In this document: piece after piece, positions 9,689 to 21,907 of the stretch | Position numbering within the stretch: position 1 is the first letter of the stretch | How the letters are laid out: the number at the start of each line of letters is the position of its first letter | From: Lantana camara | Lineage: Eukaryota; Streptophyta; Magnoliopsida; Lamiales; Verbenaceae | Direction: 5' to 3' | Assembly: GCA_037501455.1 (NCBI GenBank) | Contig: CM074862.1 | Location: 88,931,501-88,995,500 of the forward strand | Length of the DNA stretch: 64,000 nt | Made by a program: the position numbers and the translations under genes | Notes under the pieces: model-generated | Databases searched by the model: none | Told to the model about the DNA's origin: nothing | The model's input: the letters and a program-made list of their open reading frames with translations, nothing else

Positions 9689-12246
9689 ATGGCTCGTGGT
9701 CGACCCCGCCAAGATAGAAGGACACCCTCGCCTCCTAGATATCAACATCAACCACCTCAACAACCACAAGTGAACATGGCAAATTTTATGGAGGTGGTTT
9801 ACAACTATGTCGAGCAAAGGAGAGCACAAACACTGCCACCACAACTCAACAACTGGTGAATCCTCCACCACCTCCACCAATAGTCCGAGACCCTCACGGA
9901 CTTTTCTTGAGTTATACCCTACCGAGGTTCTCGGGCACAATCGACGACGCCTTGGCGGAAGGATGGTTGAATCAGATAGAGAGGATTTATAGTGTTCGCC
10001 AATTCACTACTCAAGAGATAGCTCAATTTGCTATCTTTCAGTTAGATGGGGAGGCTTATGATTGGTGGGAAAGGACGAGAGAGAAGCTTGAAGTTAATGG
10101 AGAGGGAATTGATTGGGAGGTTTTCAAAAGGGAATTTCAGGAGACCTTTTGGCCCGAAGTAGTTAGAGAAAAAAAAGAACAAGAGTTAATGGACTTGAAG
10201 CAAGGGACTAGGATGGTGGCTCAATACTTGGCTACGTTCAATCGTCTTGGAAAGTATGCTCCTCACATTGTCCAGGATGAGAAGCGAAAAGCGAGAAAAT
10301 TTATTGCCGGTCTGAGAGAGAATTTAAGACATGGGCATGCCGGACATAACTTTGAATCCTTTGCCGATACCGTTCAAAGGGCCTTGGTACAAGAAGAGGA
10401 ATTTGGTAAGAAGGATCCGGTTCCAAGGGCTCCAAGTGGGCAAGGATCGGGCTCGGGATCTAAGAGGCCTATGGTTCAAGCTCCACAACAATTCAAGGCT
10501 CCATGGAAGAAGCCCCGACTCCATCAGCAACCGTACAACTACCTCCGGCCCCTAATACCAAGCCGTGTGCATATTGTGGTGGGAATAACCACACTTGGGA
10601 CGAGTGTAGACACCGTTTGGGGGAATGCCTTATTTGTGGGTCTCTAAAGCATAAGATGGACAAGTGCACGAAAAACACCGGGCCGAGACCGAATCCGGGA
10701 CAGAGGCAATTTGTGAGGGCCCGTGCTTATGCTATTGATGGAGAGGAGCAAAATGCGAATGTTGACCCAGTTGCCGTTGTTGAAGGTACAATACACATTC
10801 ATGGAATGAGCATACATGCATTATTTGATCCTGGTGCTAAGCATTCTTTTCTTTCTGGTGATTTGGTTGCTACTTTATGCTTGCCTGTTGTTTGTACTTC
10901 CATATGTTATGTGGTTAGTTCTCCGTTGGGTGGGAACTTAGAGACAGATCGTATGTTTAAGGAGGTACCGGTGAGTATAGAGGGTCGTGACTACCTCTCA
11001 GACTTTGTGGATATGCCGATGAGTCGGTATGGTTCTATTCTGGGCATGGATTGGCTTTACAAGCATTGTGCTAAGATTGATTGTCGAACCAAGAGAGTCC
11101 AGTTGGGTTCAGAGGTGTTTGTGGGTTCAAGTTCGAAGACCTTACCTTTGTTATCTTTCACCGAGGCACACAGATTGTTCCGTGAAGGTGCTACAGGGTT
11201 CGTTGCCTATTTTCTTAATAAGCCAAAAGATCAGGCTAAGCTCGAGGAGACAGAAGTGGTGAAAGATTTTCTCGAAGTTTTCCTGGAGAGTCTTGGTTCT
11301 TTACCTCCTGAATGGAAAATTTAGTTTGTGATCGATTTGTACCCAGACGCCGAGCCTTTCTCTAAAACTCCTTATCGGATGGCTCCAGGCGAGTTGAAAG
11401 AATTGAAGAAGCAACTCGAGGAATTATTGTCTAGTGGGTACATTCGTCCGAGTTCTTCCCCTTGGGGTGCACTGGTTTTGTTTGTAAAGAAGAAAGACGG
11501 GACCTTGAGAATGTGCATCGATATAGGGAGTTAATCGGATGACAATCAAGAACAAATATCCCCTTCCACATATCGAGGAGTTATTCAATATACTTCAGGG
11601 ATCAAGGGTTTATTCTAAACTTGACCTACGCCAGGGATATTACCAACTACGAATCCGAGAAGAAGATATTCCTAAGACGGGGTTTAACACTCGGTACGGG
11701 CATTATGAGTTTGTTGTGATGCCGTTCGGTTTGACTAATGCCCCCGCAGCCTTTATGGACATGATGCACAGGATTTTTCAGCCTTTTCTCGATAAGTTAG
11801 TGGTGATCTTCATTGATGATATCCTTGTGTACTTGAAGTCCGCCGAAGAGCACGCGAGACACCTTAAACTCGTGTTGCAAACTCTGAAGGCACATCAATT
11901 GTTCGCCAAGTTTAGTAATTGTGACTTCTGGATTAATAAAGTCTCTTTCTTGGGTCATATTATTTTCGAGAATGGTGTTGAAGTTGATCCTGCAAAGGTT
12001 GAGACCATGATGAAGTGGGAGAAGCCGAAGAATGCCTCAGAGATTCGAAGTTTCTTGGGTCTAGCAGGATATTATAGAAGATTTGTGAAGGACTTCTCGA
12101 ATATTGCCGCTCCTTTGAGTCGATTAACTAAGAAAGAGGTGAAGTTCGAGTGGGATGAAGCTTGTGAGAAGAGCTTTAATCTCTTGAAGGAGAAATTAAC
12201 CACCGCCCCGGTCTTGAATCACCTCAATATCCCTTCTAGTTTGTGA
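9689..12246 (+). pseudogene. gag-protease-reverse transcriptase remnant of element A
   Basis: An ATG at 9689 opens a gag start that stops after ~57 codons. The gag core continues in another frame (9856-10647) with AYDWWERTRE-type capsid sequence. A further shift leads to two zinc knuckles (CAYCGGNNHTWDEC, CLICGSLKHKMDKC) and a protease with DPG where D-S/T-G is expected (near 10829). A stop at 11322-11324 precedes the reverse-transcriptase start at 11328. Another frame break near 11525-11538 separates the CID motif from the palm domain, which still has FIDD (about 11812). Coding then runs into LTR sequence at ~12232. The breaks, altered protease motif and missing RNase H/integrase make it inactive. 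Confidence 0.85.
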
Positions 12247-13914
12247 GTTATAACCATTTTTATTTGGTGTCGCCACTTTACCGAAAATTTGCATTCCTCC
12301 AACTTCGGACCTACGCCATTTCCTCCTCGCTTTGAACCACGATTTGGGACATATATCATTTTAAAGGCCTATTTTTCTACTTTCATATCCAACAAACAAA
12401 ACTCCATTTCAACTTCTAGAACTCAAGATATTCCCAATTTTCCACAGCTTACGCATTTCCAAAAATTGTCAGTTTTTGCCAAACTTCGCTAAAACCCCTC
12501 TTCTTGCATTCCTTTCACCCCCTTGGCTCCCGTATGTGATTTATATGAAGTATATGCTTGCTTAATTGATATTCATGTAACCATTACGTGAAGCATTAAT
12601 TGTGCATGAACATCCTCATGAATTATTATTATCATCATTCCATATCATGAACATGCCATTCGTCAATTAATTGGTTAATGGAGTCGAGTCTTACGTTAGT
12701 TTTCCTTTTCTTGAATAGAGGCCGGTCAGGAGTTTGAGGAGCAGGCTCCATAGCTCGTATCCTTTCTCTTACTTTTCAAAGTGAGGTTTTCTTTATGTAT
12801 TTAAAGCCCGTAATATCCAATGTGAATGATTTTGGTCAAAACTTTATATATATATATATATTATATATATATATATATATATATCTGTATCCTTTAAAAA
12901 TGAAAATGTTTTCATAAAGAATCCTTTCTAAACTAAAATGATTTCATGACAACCATTTTGGCGAGAAAATGCACGCACATGAATTGGGCCCGGAGAAACG
13001 TGAGCTTGGACACCGGTACGGCATCGGGCCGTCGGGTAACCCCATAGCACGTAGTACTCTTTGAGAATCTCCCGTGCGAGCGTGGAGATCGTGAGGTGGG
13101 TTATTCTTGAGCCGGTGGTTCTCAAACCATCGAAGGAGCGGGTAAGAGTCATGAGCCCCCGTCTCAACATTTACACGAGATGGTCCGAGCCTTGCAAACT
13201 CGGCCATCGATCCGTGGGGAGAAGGATGGACAATACATGACATGAACTTGATTATAATGAATTGCATGATCGCTTATCACATGAATGAAATATTTACACA
13301 ATAGGAGAAAGGTTGGAGAATTTACCCACTCGCCGAGTCACGAATGCCAAATGCTAATTGTAATTAAATGATACTTGTAATTTCAGGTGTTGGCTCTTTC
13401 TTTAACTATCCACTTGGATCTTTGCTAAAACCATGCTCGGAATTATAGGTTGCATGCTATGTGAGCTATATATAATTAAACCCCTCGCTTAGCCTTCACA
13501 GACTAACCCCTCCTCATTTTCAGCTTTTGCAGGTCTCGCTAGGCGGGGAAATAGAGTCTGTCAAGTCTTTATTTTGTAGCCTAGCTTGAGCATTTTCGGT
13601 TGATGCATATTTACATACTTATACTTCTATTTTGGGACTGTGTTATATGATACTTTTGGGAAGGTGATACTTGTAGGCCGGAATGGCCATAGTTGTATAT
13701 TATGTTTACTACTTGAATCTATCATTATTGCTTTCGCTTTTATTATATTACGTTGTCTTTATTGAATCGATGGTTCAGGGTTAGCCCCGCTTAGCTAGGG
13801 TTCTTTTATTGTCTCCCGTTCGCCACGTGTTTATTTCATGTATGGATTCCTATTTCATATGTGGATTGAATGCATGGTGCGAAGGATGTGGTGTCTATCG
13901 ACTCGGGTGCTACA
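12232..13914 (+). repeat. Truncated 3' LTR of element A
   Basis: This copy matches 7801-9478 of the 5' LTR and ends gggtgctaca. It starts at cccttctag, a string also present in the 5' LTR at the matching point, where the reverse-transcriptase sequence is joined directly to mid-LTR. The two LTR copies differ by many scattered substitutions and small indels, so the insertion is not recent. Confidence 0.8.
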
Positions 13915-13934
13915 CGGTTCATTTACATCCCTAG

Positions 13935-14045
13935 TTAGAGTTTAGAAGGGATAAAATCTTCGGTGTACAGATACTTTATCAGGAAAGTAGAGAAGAGAAT
14001 CAAACGAAAAAAATTCTCAATGTACGGAGATTTTATCAGGAAAGT
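13935..14045. repeat. Left part of a small tandem array (~60-bp units)
   Basis: Repeats of the type agattttatcaggaaagt with aaaattctcaatgtacggag occur here and resume at 20612-21010 beyond LTR B. LTR B therefore landed inside this array. Confidence 0.6.
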
Positions 14046-16317
14046 TGTAACGCCCCAACTTTTCAGTCGTACAGGTATGACGTATGTGATAATTATTTGC
14101 GCAATTGAATTATTTTAATTATGCAATTATATGTTTTATTCTTATATTAATTGTTAATCTTTGAATTTATGAATTATTTGAATAAACTTTTATATGAATT
14201 CTTGAATGTTTTGTTTCTATGGTTAGGAAACTCGTGTCGTTCCTATCTGATTTGAATTTCAATTTTTGTGAAAACTTGGTATGTTGGAGATTTATGTGTT
14301 ATGAACATGTCTAAGTGCTTGTTTCATGTTTTCAGACTTGTTTGCTATGGTTTTGAATTTTATTTTGGGAACGGGACCAAATCGGGGGCTAAAGAGCATT
14401 TAGCGTACCTTTGGTTTCGGGCGGCATAACTTGAGCTCGGGAACTCGGATTTGAGTTCTGTCAACTCCTTTGGACTCGTATCAATAATTTGGGTTCAATG
14501 AACCAAACTTCATATTTATATAAGCCCATTTGGACCTCCGAAATTTTACCGAAACGAGCCTCGCTTGCAACTTGGACCCCTTTGTACTCTTTTAGACATA
14601 ACTTGAGATATATTTGACCAAATTAAGTGATTCTTTTGCCCCACATCCTCTTTACTTAACCCCCTATCATCCCTAACCCTTCCATTTCATCCAAACCCCA
14701 GACAAGAGAAGGAAAAAGGAGTTTTTACTTCTGTATCCCGAAATGCCAAGGAGATGAAAAAGGATACTATTTATTTTTCATGTTTTGAGCTCTCTACTCC
14801 ATCAAATCTCTCCAAATTCGAAAGGTAAGCTTATGGTTTTGTCTCCATCCTTTCCTCTTTATTTGGACACTTTACTTGCTGAAATTCTTGGAGAATTTAA
14901 CATGTTTTGAAGAGCTATTGATGAATTTTGGGTGATCTCTTGTGAATTATTTGGATTTTATGCAACCTAATGGAGCCTAAGACATGTATGAGTATTGATT
15001 TGAATTGATTTTATAAGGTGGTTAAGGAATTTTTGAGCTAGCATGAGTGTTCTTGAAGTTTTGGCATGAAGAAATATGATGATTTATGTCTTGCTCCTTC
15101 CTTCACTTCTTGCATGATCTTTGGCCCAGAATTTGGCATGAAATGAGTGATAATATGTTACCTTAACTTACCTTGTTGTGTCCCTTTGATGTTTGCATGA
15201 CTTGGCATGAGTTTTGGTTAGTTTTAGGGTTGTTTTTCGGACTCCAGGCCTGCTGTCGCGAAGAGTCACGGCCGCGATTGAGTTATATGTTATTCTGGTA
15301 GCGGCCGCGATCCCAAAATGGCTTTGTTTCGAGTTGGGAGCAGGATGGAGGAGGTGGTCGCGGCCGTGACCTCATTTTTTAAGGGTTTCGAGATGCCTTG
15401 TTCAACCTCGACAAGTTTCTTCGTTGTTCGTTGATTTGCCGCTTTGTTTGTGATTTGCATGACCCGTTTAACTTGTTTATGATTAATATATGTTGTTAAA
15501 TTGTTGTTATCATGTTATGTGCTTCGTTATGAATTATTATGTACTTTTCGGTGATTTTATACGCTTATATGATAAGATATGCTCTATTTGTTCTCCTACG
15601 TGCATGCATGGATGAAAACTTCGTTCCCTTGCCTCATGTGATATTTATTTGATCCTTTTATGATATGTGTGCATTGTTAACATGTTTTATGGTGTGTTAT
15701 GCTTGATGTATGAAATTTATAGATTCGTTTAACCTGAATTATGCGAGCTAGGATTTAATATGACCTAATGTGACTTAGATGCTCTCTAGCTTACATGCAT
15801 GAATTGTTGCTCTATTTATTCATTTAAAACGTGAACTTATCGTTTCTTTTATGACTTAAAGGTATCGTAAACTTGTTGAAATATGCATTATGATTATTGT
15901 ATAAAGTTTATGGCTCGATTTGATACAAAATACGAAAGATATAAAACGATTGAGCATGATACTTCCCTTTATCAAATGTAATTGAATGAATTACTTGATT
16001 ATATGCCTTTAAAGCCTTAGTTGTGAACATAAACATTTTCATAACATGATTTTATATCGGGTGCATCACATATCATGCTCATAACATTACCGTGCGTCAT
16101 ATATGGTTCATTTGGAGTCTCGAGTCTCACGAGTGCACTATATTGTCTTTTGTACAGTTTTCTCCAGGGCAGAGACGTGTAAGGTTCATAGGCTACCTCC
16201 AAGTCTTTCTTTCTTTTGGTATTGTTCGGTAAGGTGTAACAGGTGGGTTTCTTTACTATTAGCTATCTCAACCCGATATATATCCAATGTGTAAAGTTTT
16301 GAGTCAAATTATATCGT

Positions 16318-16362
<45 letters not shown>

Positions 16363-16381
16363 GTCTTTTCAAGAGTAAATG

Positions 16382-18560
16382 TGTGACGCCCCGTAAATTG
16401 TAGTAATCGAATATATTATATAATTGTGTGTTTATATATATTATTAATTAAATTATTGGGCCTAGATAAATTAAATTAGAAGTTTTGGGGGTGAAAATAG
16501 AATTTAGAAAAGTTTGGAAAAAAAAAAAAGGAAATCAGACGCATTGGCGTCTGATTTAATAAAACAACCCCACCCCAACTTTTATTCATTCTAAACCTAA
16601 ACTTATAAACACACACACTTCACACCTTGAGAAAACACACAAACCCTCTCCACCAGACGAGAAACCCATCACCGCCAATTTCTAACTCCGACGAAGCTCA
16701 GCCAAACCTCAGCAACCCATAGTGTTTTTCGAACGTCTCGACGAGGAGAATACGAATCCGCGGTCATCTTCAAGTTTCATCTAGAGACGAGAGAGAAAAG
16801 TGGGTCGAAAGGTTACGGCATAACCTTGCCAACGGAGACGATTTGGCCGAAATTTCTACCGGCAACCATAGGGATATTGGAGAGCTTGACAAGGCGAGTC
16901 TATAGTCGATAATTAGTTGTTGAAAATCGCACGGCGGAGTTGCAGTGTTGTCAGAGAAATCACGGTAAACAGGGGTGGTCGGTCCGGTGACTTTTCTGGC
17001 AAATGAAAGGTGGGTTTTAAAGGATTCTATTTGGGTGAAATATATCTGAAATCAATTTGAACTAATTCCGGCTAAATCATGTTTGATTTGGGTTTTAATT
17101 TTAGGGTTTGAGGTTGGGATTGAAAGGGGATTCTTGAATTAATCCCTAACTTGAGATTATAAGATGAAATTGACTGAAAATTGTTGACGAGGGTAAAAAG
17201 ATGGTCGTTTTGGTTATTTTTGGAAAATTTTCCGGTGGCGTAAGGTGGCGGTCCGACGGCGGCGATTCGCCGGAAAAATATCAGAAAATTATTTAGGACT
17301 TCCTAAACCTATCTGTACGATAATATTGATAATTCGGTAGACGGTTAATACAATTGGGACTTAATTCTATTAAAACCATAAAATAATAATAATAATAATC
17401 ATAATAATAATTACTATTATATGATATTAATAATAATAATAATAATAATAATAACAACAGTACTGTAAGTAATTTAGAATGAAACAGACGAATTCTTATC
17501 ATTATCATTATAATTATAATAATAATGAATGATAATGATGTTAACCAAAGCATCAAATACATTACGTGATATTAAAACAGTTATAGTAATAATTATAATA
17601 ACTAAAGTCATTATAATTATAAGTGTATTTAACTAATTATAAGGAATAATTAGAATTCCACCTTGAACATGAAATTTATTTTGATGTTGACATTGACGTG
17701 GGCCCCACACGATGGAATCTATTGGACACATTAGATTAATTCAAGGACTAAGTGATATTTGATAAGATTGTTTAAATATCTATTAGAACTTATATAATTG
17801 TTAATAAAAATATACGATAATTTTATATAATTACTTATTAACCGAATTATTATTATTAATTGCATTGAGAATAAGTTAAAATAAACAGACTTATTATTAA
17901 ACACGCCAATATCAATAAATTGATGTTGATATATTATGAAAATTAGTATTTAGAAATTATTAATCACAAACAAGAGAATGTGAGCTTAGCCAATTACCTT
18001 ATTCTTGTCAGGTAATTTAGAGCAGCAGCAAACAAACTACGAAGCTCAACAGCCTTGACTGACAGGTGGGAATAACCCCTTCTTGCTGGAGACAAAACAT
18101 AATCCTCGTACCATGATCTCTTTCTCTTTACTTCTAGTATTCTATATGTTTCATTATTCTTGAAATGTTCCTTGGCTTATTTTTTTGCATTGCTCCTTAA
18201 ATTGTCTGAATTACCTTTTGAACTATTTATTATCTATTCTCTGAACTGTCTTCTGAATTGTTCGTTGATCTGTTACTGTCTGTTGATCTATTCATTGAGT
18301 TATTATTGTACTGATTACTACATGTTCACTGTCTTGTGTTCTGAGCCTCTGATTGATAGTCATTTCATTTGAGCTGCTTTGTAAGCCTACCCTAAACCTA
18401 CCTAAGCCTGATTCTGTAACCGATTCTGTAAACCAATGTGAAGGAGAACAACGACTGCGGGGACCCCAAAGTTCGTTAATTCCTAGGACGCACGGCATTA
18501 ACATGAGGTGTTCGTGAAATGCTATGTTATGTTTCAATATACAATAGATCAAAAGATGTC
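16382..18560 (+). mobile_element. LTR fragment C, nested in LTR B
   Basis: It starts tgtgacgcccc, a common start for plant Ty3 LTRs, directly after LTR B sequence. It has a leader-like segment (CACACACTTCACACC, then CGACGAAGCTCAGCC) and an AAT/TTA-rich microsatellite near 17380-17460. No coding region was found. Its 3' end is not defined. It meets the inverted copy D at about 18560, and no target duplication could be assigned. Confidence 0.45.
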
Positions 18561-20376
18561 ATGAGTTGGTGTGATTCATGTTCATACACACCAATAAAGC
18601 CATTTAGACACATACATGTTTTAATCATTCAATTCATAATATATTATAATACATGTTAACAATGCATAACGATCAATTAGGCATGTATATAATGCATATA
18701 AGTCACATAAGGGGTCGAGGAAGGGCAAGAAAGGCGATAGAACGAGTTTTGGCAAAGTTTAGCAAAGTTAGGAAAATTTGACAATTTTCGGAAATGCGCA
18801 AGCTGTAGAAAAATGGGTATATCTTGAGTTTGAGAAATTGGAATTAAGTTTTGCTTGTTGGAGGTGAAACTAGAAACATGGATGTTTTCAAGGATATGTG
18901 GCACGAATCATGGTTCAAAGCGAGGTGAAAATGGCGTAGGTTTGAAGTTTGGGCCAATGCAGAAGTTCGGCGAAGTGGCGACACAATTTTCAAACAATCA
19001 CAACTCACAATTGAGGAAAGATATCGAGTTGATTCCAATTGGAGGATGTTAAAGACTTCAAGAGGTTCCCAAGGGTTCAAAAATCAGGTCAATCCGAGTT
19101 CGTATGAGGGTAAACGGGACAAAACAATCTCAGTCAGAAAACAGGGAAGGATCCAAAGTTTCTGCCTCAAATCCACCCTCGCGGATTTAGGTCAGTGGCG
19201 AAAAACACACAACAAGCAGGGCAAAACTCATGCTAGACCATATAAACATCAAATTAACACACATAGGTAAGTTAAGGTAGCAAGAATTCATGCATTACAA
19301 GCCATATAAACGTCCAAAGATGCAACGATTCATGCAAGGAATGAAATTGGAACAAAATCATACAATCTCTTCAATTTCTTAAATGGCAAAGTCATGAATC
19401 CTAATCCAATACCTAAAACAATTTCATACATATCACAAATGACATCTTAGGAGCAATATACATACTTCATACCAAAAGAATCCACAAGGAAGCAAGCTAG
19501 AATCATCAATTTCTCCCAAACCCTCACTATTCACCCCATATGCCAATACATGCTCATCACTTGGAGAAATCATGAAAAACATAACTCAAAATGACTATGA
19601 GGAGATGTACAACACAATTATGGTCTTACCTTTCAATTTGGAGGAGAAATGGAGGGGGTATGAGCTCAAATACCCAAGGGTTGAATAGTTCTCCTTCTTC
19701 TTTCTTCTTTCCTTCTTTCTTCTTCTTTCTCTCTCCATTTTGGCTGAGTTTGGTGAGTGAGAGGGGGTTTGGTTCGGTGGGGGGGCTGATATGGGGGAGA
19801 GAGAGAGTGTGCAAGTGGGTATAGGTCAATGGTTAGGGTCTAGGTACGTTAGGATAGGTCCGTGAATGTGAAATAACTATTATTTGTCATTTTTTGCGCA
19901 AGGGACTTGTTTCGGTTAAAATTTGGCAATCCAATTAATCTTATAAAGATATGAGGCTAGTCCCATTGTCTCCGATTCGTCGATCCGGATCCAATGGAGG
20001 TGACGGAACTCGATTCCGAGTTCCGGAGCTCAAGATATGCCGCCCGGAACACAAGGTGCGCTAAATGCTCTTTAGCCCCCTTTTCGGTTCCGATCACACA
20101 AACGAATCCAAAACACACACATACGAGAATAAAATCATGCGACGAGCATATAAACATAATTATAAGTCACATAGTTCACTCATGCCAAGTTTTCACGAAA
20201 AACAGAAATCAACCGAATAGCAACGACATCAAACATAAACACACATGCTCAAACGTCACAAGAATTCACGATCAATTAATAAAATCAATAATGAAGCATA
20301 TATCATTAATTAAATTACACATATTGGTAAACAAATACGTCATGCTCAAACCTATGAAAAAACTGGGGCGTCACAC
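18560..20376 (-). mobile_element. LTR fragment D, inverted relative of LTRs A and B
   Basis: On the minus strand it starts TGTGACGCCCC at 20376. It follows LTR B closely: GGGGGCTAAAGAGCATTTAGC at 20060-20090 (reverse) matches 14380-14405, followed by CGGGCGGCATA and CTTGAGCTC. Further along it matches LTR A around 7840-8160 (a GTGTCGCCAC block and the CTTATGTGACTTATATGCA-like stretch). It is truncated near 18560. The left boundary is approximate. Confidence 0.6.
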
Positions 20377-20611
20377 TTAATGTATATATTATCCTTGTTA
20401 ATGTGATTAGATTATGCTTCCGCTATTTTATGTATTGTTCTGATTTACTGTTCCTTGTATGTTGATTGGTTAAAGGGTTAGTTCCCGCCTAACTTAGAGT
20501 GTGTGTTGTGCCCCCATTCGCCTTGACTTTGGCACGTATATGGATTGTCCATTTCATATATGGGTTGGGTCTCGGTGCGGAGGATGTGACGTCACGCGCT
20601 TGGACATTACA

Positions 20612-21010
20612 AAAGTAGAGAATTAAACACCAATACTTTAATGGGGAAAAAATCCTCAGCGTAAAGTAGAGAATTAAACACCCATAGTTTAGCAGGGAGA
20701 AAATCCTCAATGGAGAGACATTTTATTAGAAAATAGAGGGTTTAGCAAGGAGAAAATCCTCAACGTAGAGAGATTTTATCAGAAAACAGTAAGAAAATCA
20801 AACATCCAGAGTTTAGCAAACATTATTAAAAAAAAAAATAAGAAAATCAAACACTCAAAGTTTAGCATCAAACACCCAGAGTTTAGCATGAAGAAAATCC
20901 TCAACGTACAAGACTTTATCAGAAAATTGTTTTATTCCTTTTACAAATACTTAGGAACTTTATCCAAAATTTCTTAATGTATACAAACTTTATTGGAAAA
21001 AAAAAATCAA
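20612..21010. repeat. Right part of the ~60-bp tandem array
   Basis: Irregular copies of gtttagcagggagaaaatcc, tcaacgtagagagatttta and aaaatcaaacacccagagtt recur about six times with gaps. This continues the array seen at 13935-14045. Confidence 0.7.
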
Positions 21011-21907
21011 ACAGTTAAAATTTATCGCAAAAAATTCATTACTGGTCTAGTGGATCCCCATCCAACCAAGTCTTTGATCAAGAAACACTTGGTCAAGAAA
21101 CAAGAGGCTCGCCAGAAATGAACTATTGTGATTCAAATCATGATTTCATTTTGCTTTCTCCCGATTATCGGAGCCTAATCAACTCGACTCTTTTCCCTAG
21201 TTCTCAGTCTCTCGTTCTTCTTCTATATTATACCATTGTTTGAATAAAAATATCTAATCGTGCCTGAAACCTGTTCTTTTATCTTTTCGGGTTTGGATTT
21301 TTCGTGTTGTTTTAGTCATCGTGGTCGACCAAGAAGATATAATTAATTTAGCAAAATATTATAAAAGATTAAATCCCTAAAACTAAATACCATGCATGTT
21401 CGGTCCATTTATTCACATATTGAATTTTTATAGTATATTGAAATTCGGATTATATTTTTGACGGCCCAAAAAGAAATATCTCGTGATATGGGCTGCACGT
21501 AAATTAAGCCCAAATCAAGAAATAAGAAGAGAAAAGTGTGAATACTGAATAGTGAATCCTGCTTCTGGTCCTCTCATCCTCAATTTCTTCAACCAAGTTC
21601 CACCTCTCCTCTTATCCTTTTATTTATCCCTTTCCATCCCATCTCTCTCTTCCTCTCTCATGGTACTACTACTATCTGCACTCACTGCTGCAAGCTCTCA
21701 TTACATGTACTCTCATTTTCTTGCCCCACTGACCATCTGCAAGCAATTCAATTGGCGGTGCTTCATTGACTCATAATCTGTACAAAGCTCTTCTAAAGAA
21801 AATAGGGGGAGGAATTCTACAGATAAAAGATTGTATTGATGAAATGTGTTGGAAGTTTGACTGTATATTTATGAGTATATGTGTTTGAATGAGTGTATAG
21901 GAGAAGG
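21011..21907 (+). promoter_or_regulatory. SIG2 upstream region and probable 5' leader
   Basis: No separate gene is seen. From ~21555 the sequence becomes pyrimidine-rich, as in plant 5' leaders. Just before the SIG2 start there are four upstream ATGs (21839, 21844, 21871 and 21890), each followed by a nearby stop. If transcribed, these short frames could lower or regulate SIG2 translation. The transcription start cannot be fixed from sequence alone. Confidence 0.4.

Larger units (their letters stand above)
6701..13914 (+). mobile_element. Ty3/gypsy element A, Tekay/Del-like, internally deleted
   Basis: The element starts tgtggcgccc at 6701 and ends gggtgctaca at 13914. Both sides carry CGGTT (6696-6700 and 13915-13919), the expected 5-bp integrase duplication. 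It holds a 5' LTR, a primer-binding site, gag, protease and reverse transcriptase remains, and a 3'-truncated LTR copy. RNase H, integrase and the first ~1.1 kb of the 3' LTR are gone. Very long LTRs and the reverse-transcriptase flavour suggest the Tekay/Del chromovirus lineage, but the diagnostic integrase and chromodomain are deleted. The reading frames are broken, so it is not autonomous. Confidence 0.85.
5794..13934. mobile_element. gctcg-rich inverted-repeat DNA element, split by LTR element A
   Basis: The left end reads ttagggatgtaaacgaaccg. At 13915-13934, just past element A, comes cggttcatttacatccctag, its inverse complement with small changes. Inside, 5820-5960 and 6555-6700 are inverted, gctcg-rich relatives of each other (ggctcgggcttg against caagcccgagcc-like forms). 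Removing element A and one copy of CGGTT rejoins a roughly 920-bp element with long subterminal inverted repeats. A hAT-like non-autonomous element is possible, but I could not see a matching target duplication. The GC-richer core (6115-6400) could be a captured fragment. Confidence 0.55.
14046..20611 (+). mobile_element. LTR B (apparent solo LTR) with nested insertions
   Basis: It starts tgtaacgccc at 14046 and ends tggacattaca at 20611, with AAAGT on both sides (14041-14045 and 20612-20616). The right end (20377-20611) resembles the end of LTR A in layout (cttccgc, a cgcc-cacgt-like block, a gtgcggaggatgtg stretch). No primer site, gag or pol was found, so it is probably a solo LTR. The interior is interrupted by element C from 16382 and the inverted copy D up to 20376. 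It contains a (TA)n run at 16321-16358 and a GC-rich block with gcggccgcgat-type repeats at 15265-15375. Confidence 0.7.

Noticed and set aside
9650..9940. Minus-strand frame opposite the gag start of element A
   Set aside because: It is a shadow of the gag coding strand.
5794..13934. An 8-bp hAT target duplication around the gctcg-rich element
   Set aside because: The bases flanking the two ends (ccgaag-type left, gttagag-type right) do not match, so no duplication is claimed.
17293..17562. 89-residue hydrophobic minus-strand frame
   Set aside because: It is produced by an AAT/ATT microsatellite in LTR fragment C.
14046..20611. LTR B as a full autonomous element
   Set aside because: No primer-binding site, gag or pol was found between its ends, only other LTR pieces, so it is treated as a solo LTR with insertions.
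20489..20710. 73-residue minus-strand frame with repeated RIFSLLNYG-like segments
   Set aside because: The internal repetition comes from the ~60-bp tandem array and the frame crosses the LTR B end.
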